From NCBI GenBank assembly GCA_017509375.1, contig JAFWPT010000250.1, forward strand, positions 1-10,230: DNA of 10,230 nt. Reading direction: 5' to 3'. The DNA comes from Bacteroidales bacterium. GTDB lineage: Bacteria; Bacteroidota; Bacteroidia; Bacteroidales; UBA932. Positions 7,307 through 10,230 of the stretch are shown one piece after another. Position 1 is the first letter of the stretch; every line of letters begins with the position of its first letter. Under the pieces are notes generated by a model. That model was not told where the DNA came from. It was given only the letters and a program-made list of their open reading frames with translations, and searched no databases. The position numbers were made by a program, and so were the translations under genes.

Positions 7307-8908
7307 ATGAAAAAAGTATTTAAATATATCATTGTCAGTGTCCTTTGCTTCGCTGGGCTGAATGCCTGCATCAAAGAAGACATGAACGTGGATCCGAACA
7401 ACCCCAAGGACATTCCTTCCAACAGCCTCATGTCCGGAGCCGAAAAGTGGATTATGGACAATATCTACGACAACTGGTTCAGTGGCCGTCAGTGCCTGGT
7501 TTATGCCCAGTACTGGGCCCAGCGCAACTATACGGAAGAAGACCGCTACCAGATTCGTGAGAGCGTGAACAACAACTACTTCAACTACCTGTATCAAGGC
7601 GTAGCCAATCTGATCAAGGTGGAAAAACTGAACAAAGATCCCGAGTTCGCTCCTGGCAATGCCGTTTACGGGGCCAATTGCAATCAGATTGCCGCCGCCA
7701 AAATCCTCAAGATCTGGCTCATGGATGTGATTACAAATACTTGGGGCAGCGTTCCTTACAGCGATATAGCCAAACTGGAATCGGACAACATCTATTACTG
7801 CAAGTACGATGACCAGAAGAGCCTGTATGCCGCGCTGATGGCCGAACTGAACGAGGCCATCGAAATGATCGACGTGAACGAACCCGCCTTCACCGCTGGT
7901 GACATCATCTATGAAGGTGACGCCGAGAAGTGGAAAAAATTCGGTAACTCCCTCAAGTGCCGCATGGCCGTGCACGTGTCCAAGGTGGATCCCAACTGGA
8001 AGACCTACATTGCCGAGGCCGTGGAAAGCGGCGTGTTCGAGTCCAACGACGATTCGGCCGGCTATAAGTATTATGGTGTGGGAACAGACTACTGCATTTT
8101 CTATGAGGGCTTCTATGTAGAAGGTCGTAACGACTTCTCTATTGCCAAACCCTTCTACCAGATTCTTGCGGGCGAGGCCGATGAAGCCAACGCCAAGACG
8201 CACCCCTGGGTTGGAACCAAGGATCCCCGTTTGCAGTTTTTTGCCAAGGGGGCCGGTGGCAATAAGCGCGGAATGCCTTATGGTGTGCCTTCCAACAAAA
8301 CCAGAAGCCTCAGAACTGCAGCGCCCAACTGGTATTCCCTGCAGCCTGGTCACCTGAAAACCGACTTCAAAGTTCCTATGCTCACCTACGCCGAGGTCCA
8401 GTTCATTCTCTCGGAATACAACAACTTCTCCGACGCTGAATTCAAGGCTGGTATCGAGGCTTCTGTTAAATACTGGGCCAACATCTACGGCGGATTCGTG
8501 GAGACGGACGAACTCAACAGCTAGATTGCTGCCGTGGGTGCCGCTACCCCCGAAAAAGTGGCTGTACAGAAGTACATCGACCTGTGGATGAACGGCACCG
8601 AAGCATGGACCGAGATTCGCCGTACCGGTTATCCGGAGCAGCTTGTCCGTCCCGGCGAGAAGACCGGAGGTGACGCGCTGGATTCGTCAGGTGCAATTAC
8701 CTCATCCGTATATGTAGACTTCGAACCGCTCGAGGAGGTGAAAGGCGACATCATCGCCCGCGTGAAGTATCCTACCAACGAAAGCACGCTGAACGGTGAA
8801 AACTGGAAGGCTGCCGTGGCAAAACTGAAGGACGGAACCAACAATTACTACAGTAAGATGTTCTGGGATGTCCGTACGTCCACGTATGACCATCCGGCCA
8901 ATAAATAA
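7307..8908 (+). pseudogene. SusD/RagB-family surface lipoprotein gene interrupted by an in-frame TAG
   Basis: The full frame is 533 codons plus TAA, a normal length for SusD-like (SusD_2/RagB type) proteins, but codon 406 (8522-8524) is TAG. The intact 5' part (7307-8524) encodes 405 residues. It starts with a type II signal peptide with lipobox LNAC, the lipidated cysteine being C21. The following IKED is lysine-acidic, like the surface-export signal of Bacteroidetes lipoproteins. The 3' part, in the same frame, holds the conserved C-terminal family region EAWTEIRRTGYP and the late MFWDVRTS. SusD caps the SusC barrel and binds the ligand. A 405-residue product would lack about 127 C-terminal residues and probably would not fold properly. 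CAG (Gln) to TAG is the simplest change. Alternatives are a base-calling error or tRNA suppression. Family identity is firm; whether the gene is functional is open. Confidence 0.85.
8522..8524 (+). other. In-frame amber codon within the SusD gene
   Basis: TAG lies between AAC AGC and ATT GCT. The frame upstream (from 7307) and downstream (to 8908) is the same and both sides are SusD-family sequence, so no frameshift is involved. The next possible in-frame start is GTG at 8534, with no ribosome binding site, so efficient restart is unlikely. The frdB gene in this window ends in TAG, so a wholesale reassignment of TAG in this genome is not favoured. Confidence 0.9.
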
Positions 8909-8922
8909 ACAACACACACAAC

Positions 8923-8956
8923 AAAAAATCCGCGGCTTTCCAGTCGCGGATTTTTT
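8923..8956. terminator. Strong bidirectional intrinsic terminator between susCD and frdAB
   Basis: AAAAAATCCGCG (8923-8934) pairs perfectly with CGCGGATTTTTT (8945-8956) around the ten-base loop at 8935-8944. T residues run through 8957. Because the left arm begins with an A tract, the reverse strand also shows a GC stem followed by T residues. The element can therefore stop both the rightward susCD transcript, which ends at 8908, and the leftward frdAB transcript, whose last codon ends at 8975. It shows that the two units are convergent. Confidence 0.88.
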
Positions 8957-8974
8957 TATTCAATAGCGGGAAAA

Positions 8975-9718
8975 CTACTCGCTGAAACGGGCTTTCAGGT
9001 ACTCGCGGTTCAGGCGGGCGATGTGGTCGATGGTCACATGCTTGGGGCACTCCATCTCGCAGGCGCGGGTATTGGTGCAGTTACCAAAGCCCAGTTCATC
9101 CATCTTGGCCACCATGGCGCGGGCGCGGCGGGCGGCTTCGGGCTTACCCTGAGGTAGCAGGGCCAGGGAACTCACGCGGGCCGCCACGAAGAGCATGGCC
9201 GATCCGTTCTTACAGGTAGCTACGCAGGCTCCGCAACCGATACAGGCGGCGGCATCCATGGACAGTTCGGCCGTATCGTGCGGGATGAGCAGGGTATTGC
9301 CATCCTGGGCGCTGCCGGTGCGTACGGTAACGAAACCGCCGGCCTGCATGATCTTGTCAAAGGCCTGACGATCCACCACCAGGTCCTTGATGACCGGGAA
9401 TGCACCGCTGCGCCAGGGCTCTACCGTAATGGTGGCGCCGGGTTTGAAATGACGCATGAACAGCTGGCAGGTGGTTACCTGGTCGTCCGGACCGTGGGCA
9501 CGGCCGTCCACATACAGGGAACACGCACCACAAATACCTTCGCGGCAGTCATGATCGAACGCAATGGGCTCAATGCCCTTGCGGATGAGCTGGTCGTTCA
9601 GGATGTCCAGCATTTCGAGGAACGAGGCATCTTCCTCCACATCCGTAACGTGGTAGGTCTCGAAATGGCCTTTTGCCTTGGCGTTTTTCTGACGCCATAC
9701 TTTCACATTATATTCCAT
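8975..9718 (-). CDS. frdB: Succinate dehydrogenase/fumarate reductase iron-sulfur subunit
   Basis: The 247-residue FrdB/SdhB protein carries electrons between the flavoprotein and the membrane cytochrome b in complex II. All cluster ligands are present. The [2Fe-2S] site has C58, C63, C66 and C84 (CREGICGAC then TTC). The [4Fe-4S] site has C159, C162 and C165 plus C224. The [3Fe-4S] site has C169, C214 and C220. These assignments follow the known spacing of E. coli FrdB. The start ATG lies eight bases after the flavoprotein stop, so the two are co-transcribed and probably translationally coupled. It ends in TAG next to the shared terminator. In anaerobic Bacteroidales this enzyme usually works as fumarate reductase, feeding succinate and propionate formation. 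The sequence alone does not settle the direction, so sdhB is an equally valid name. Confidence 0.96.
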   Translation of the reverse strand: MEYNVKVWRQKNAKAKGHFETYHVTDVEEDASFLEMLDILNDQLIRKGIEPIAFDHDCREGICGACSLYVDGRAHGPDDQVTTCQLFMRHFKPGATITVEPWRSGAFPVIKDLVVDRQAFDKIMQAGGFVTVRTGSAQDGNTLLIPHDTAELSMDAAACIGCGACVATCKNGSAMLFVAARVSSLALLPQGKPEAARRARAMVAKMDELGFGNCTNTRACEMECPKHVTIDHIARLNREYLKARFSE

Positions 9719-9726
9719 AATCGGGA

Positions 9727-10230
9727 TTAGTCTTTATAGTTACGGGTGGCAATCTTGATATTCTCGTATTTGAGTTCTTCCTTGTGGAGTTCCGGCTCCT
9801 TTCCTTCTCCCTTGTACTCCCAGGCGGCTACATACATGAAGTTTTCGTCATCACGCTTGGTTTCGCCGTCTTCCGTCTGCATTTCCTCGCGGAAGTGACC
9901 ACCGCAGGACTCGCGACGGTTCAGGGCATCGCGGGCCATGAGTTCGCCGATATCGAAGAAGTCCACCAGAAGCAGGGCTTTCTCCAGTTCCTGGTTGAAT
10001 TCATCGTTGGTTCCCGGCACACGCACGGTCTTCCAGAATTCTTCACGGAGCTTGCAGATTTCTTCAATACCCTTCTTCAGGCCGGCTTCGTTACGGGCCA
10101 TACCCACATATTCCCACATGATATGACCCAACTTCTTGTGGATGCTGTCCACCGTTTCCGTACCCTTCACGGCAAACAGTTTGGCGATACGATCCTTCAC
10201 GGCCTTTTCGGCGGCGGTGACTTCAGGTGC
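9727..10230 (-). CDS. frdA: Succinate dehydrogenase/fumarate reductase flavoprotein subunit, C-terminal part
   Basis: The frame is open to the right edge, so only the last 167 residues are present. The GTG near 10200 is an internal valine codon, not a start. The segment is the helical C-terminal domain of FrdA/SdhA. It contains the family signature [13 protein letters not shown], followed by a short acidic stretch and [13 protein letters not shown]. The FAD-binding and active-site domain lies outside the window. It directly precedes frdB in one operon; a cytochrome b (frdC) gene is expected further upstream in the usual C-A-B order, but is not visible. It ends in TAA. Confidence 0.95.
   Translation of the reverse strand, partial: APEVTAAEKAVKDRIAKLFAVKGTETVDSIHKKLGHIMWEYVGMARNEAGLKKGIEEICKLREEFWKTVRVPGTNDEFNQELEKALLLVDFFDIGELMARDALNRRESCGGHFREEMQTEDGETKRDDENFMYVAAWEYKGEGKEPELHKEELKYENIKIATRNYKD

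Noticed and set aside
6536..8353. Long open frame of about 605 codons on the minus strand opposite susC and susD
   Set aside because: It lies antisense to two clear family members, spans the boundary between them, and its protein is rich in His, Val and Gly with no recognisable domain. This is typical of a mirror frame produced by the codon bias of the real genes.
8522..8524. Genome-wide reassignment of TAG to an amino acid
   Set aside because: frdB in this window ends with TAG at the expected family length and beside its terminator. Reading through there would add only a few residues, so this argument is supportive but not absolute. The other genes end in TAA and give no evidence.
8534..8908. 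Independent small gene starting at GTG 8534
   Set aside because: The sequence is the C-terminal part of the SusD family in the same frame as the upstream gene. No ribosome binding site precedes the GTG, so it is a remnant or readthrough portion rather than a separate gene.
9278..9730. 150-codon plus-strand frame opposite frdB
   Set aside because: It is antisense to a protein with all iron-sulfur ligands conserved, so it is a shadow.

Overview
The window looks like a chromosomal segment of a GC-rich member of the Bacteroidales, probably from the gut or a similar anaerobic niche. The evidence is a SusC/SusD outer-membrane pair, a TAnnTTTG-type promoter (the Bacteroidetes sigma-ABfr -7 box) immediately before hflX, weak Shine-Dalgarno use at most genes, and a Bacteroidetes-style succinate dehydrogenase/fumarate reductase. 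The assignment rests on these features, not on a database comparison.

Layout, left to right. (1) 1-2570 (+): the 3' end of a large nonribosomal peptide synthetase (NRPS) gene. It encodes most of an adenylation domain, a carrier domain and a terminal thioester reductase, the architecture that releases a peptide or amino acid as an aldehyde or alcohol. (2) 2638-3822 (+): hflX, a ribosome-associated GTPase, with a promoter box so close to the ATG that the mRNA is probably almost leaderless. (3) 3823-4114: an AT-rich gap (about 28% GC over 3841-4114 by hand count) holding a weak hairpin, a cluster of short direct repeats, a long near-palindromic hairpin followed by a T-rich tract, and a weak candidate promoter. 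(4) 4115-7291 and 7307-8908 (+): a SusC-like TonB-dependent transporter and its SusD-like surface lipoprotein. The lipoprotein gene carries an in-frame TAG at 8522, after which the same frame continues with clearly SusD-family sequence to a TAA at 8906. (5) 8923-8956: a strong intrinsic terminator lying between the convergent transcription units. (6) 8975-10230 (-): the iron-sulfur subunit and the C-terminal part of the flavoprotein subunit of succinate dehydrogenase/fumarate reductase.

How the parts relate. SusC and SusD would form a surface complex that binds and imports an oligomeric nutrient by TonB energy. No glycanase, sulfatase, peptidase or dedicated regulator is visible next to them, so the substrate is not indicated. 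FrdA and FrdB form the soluble catalytic part of complex II, normally anchored by a cytochrome b subunit that would lie beyond the right edge. HflX is housekeeping. The NRPS belongs to a specialised-metabolite locus extending to the left.

The two most notable points are the amber codon in the SusD gene (decay, sequence error or stop suppression) and the reductase-terminated NRPS. The long hairpin upstream of susC is a further candidate regulatory element. I see no CRISPR array, tRNA, rRNA or insertion sequence.
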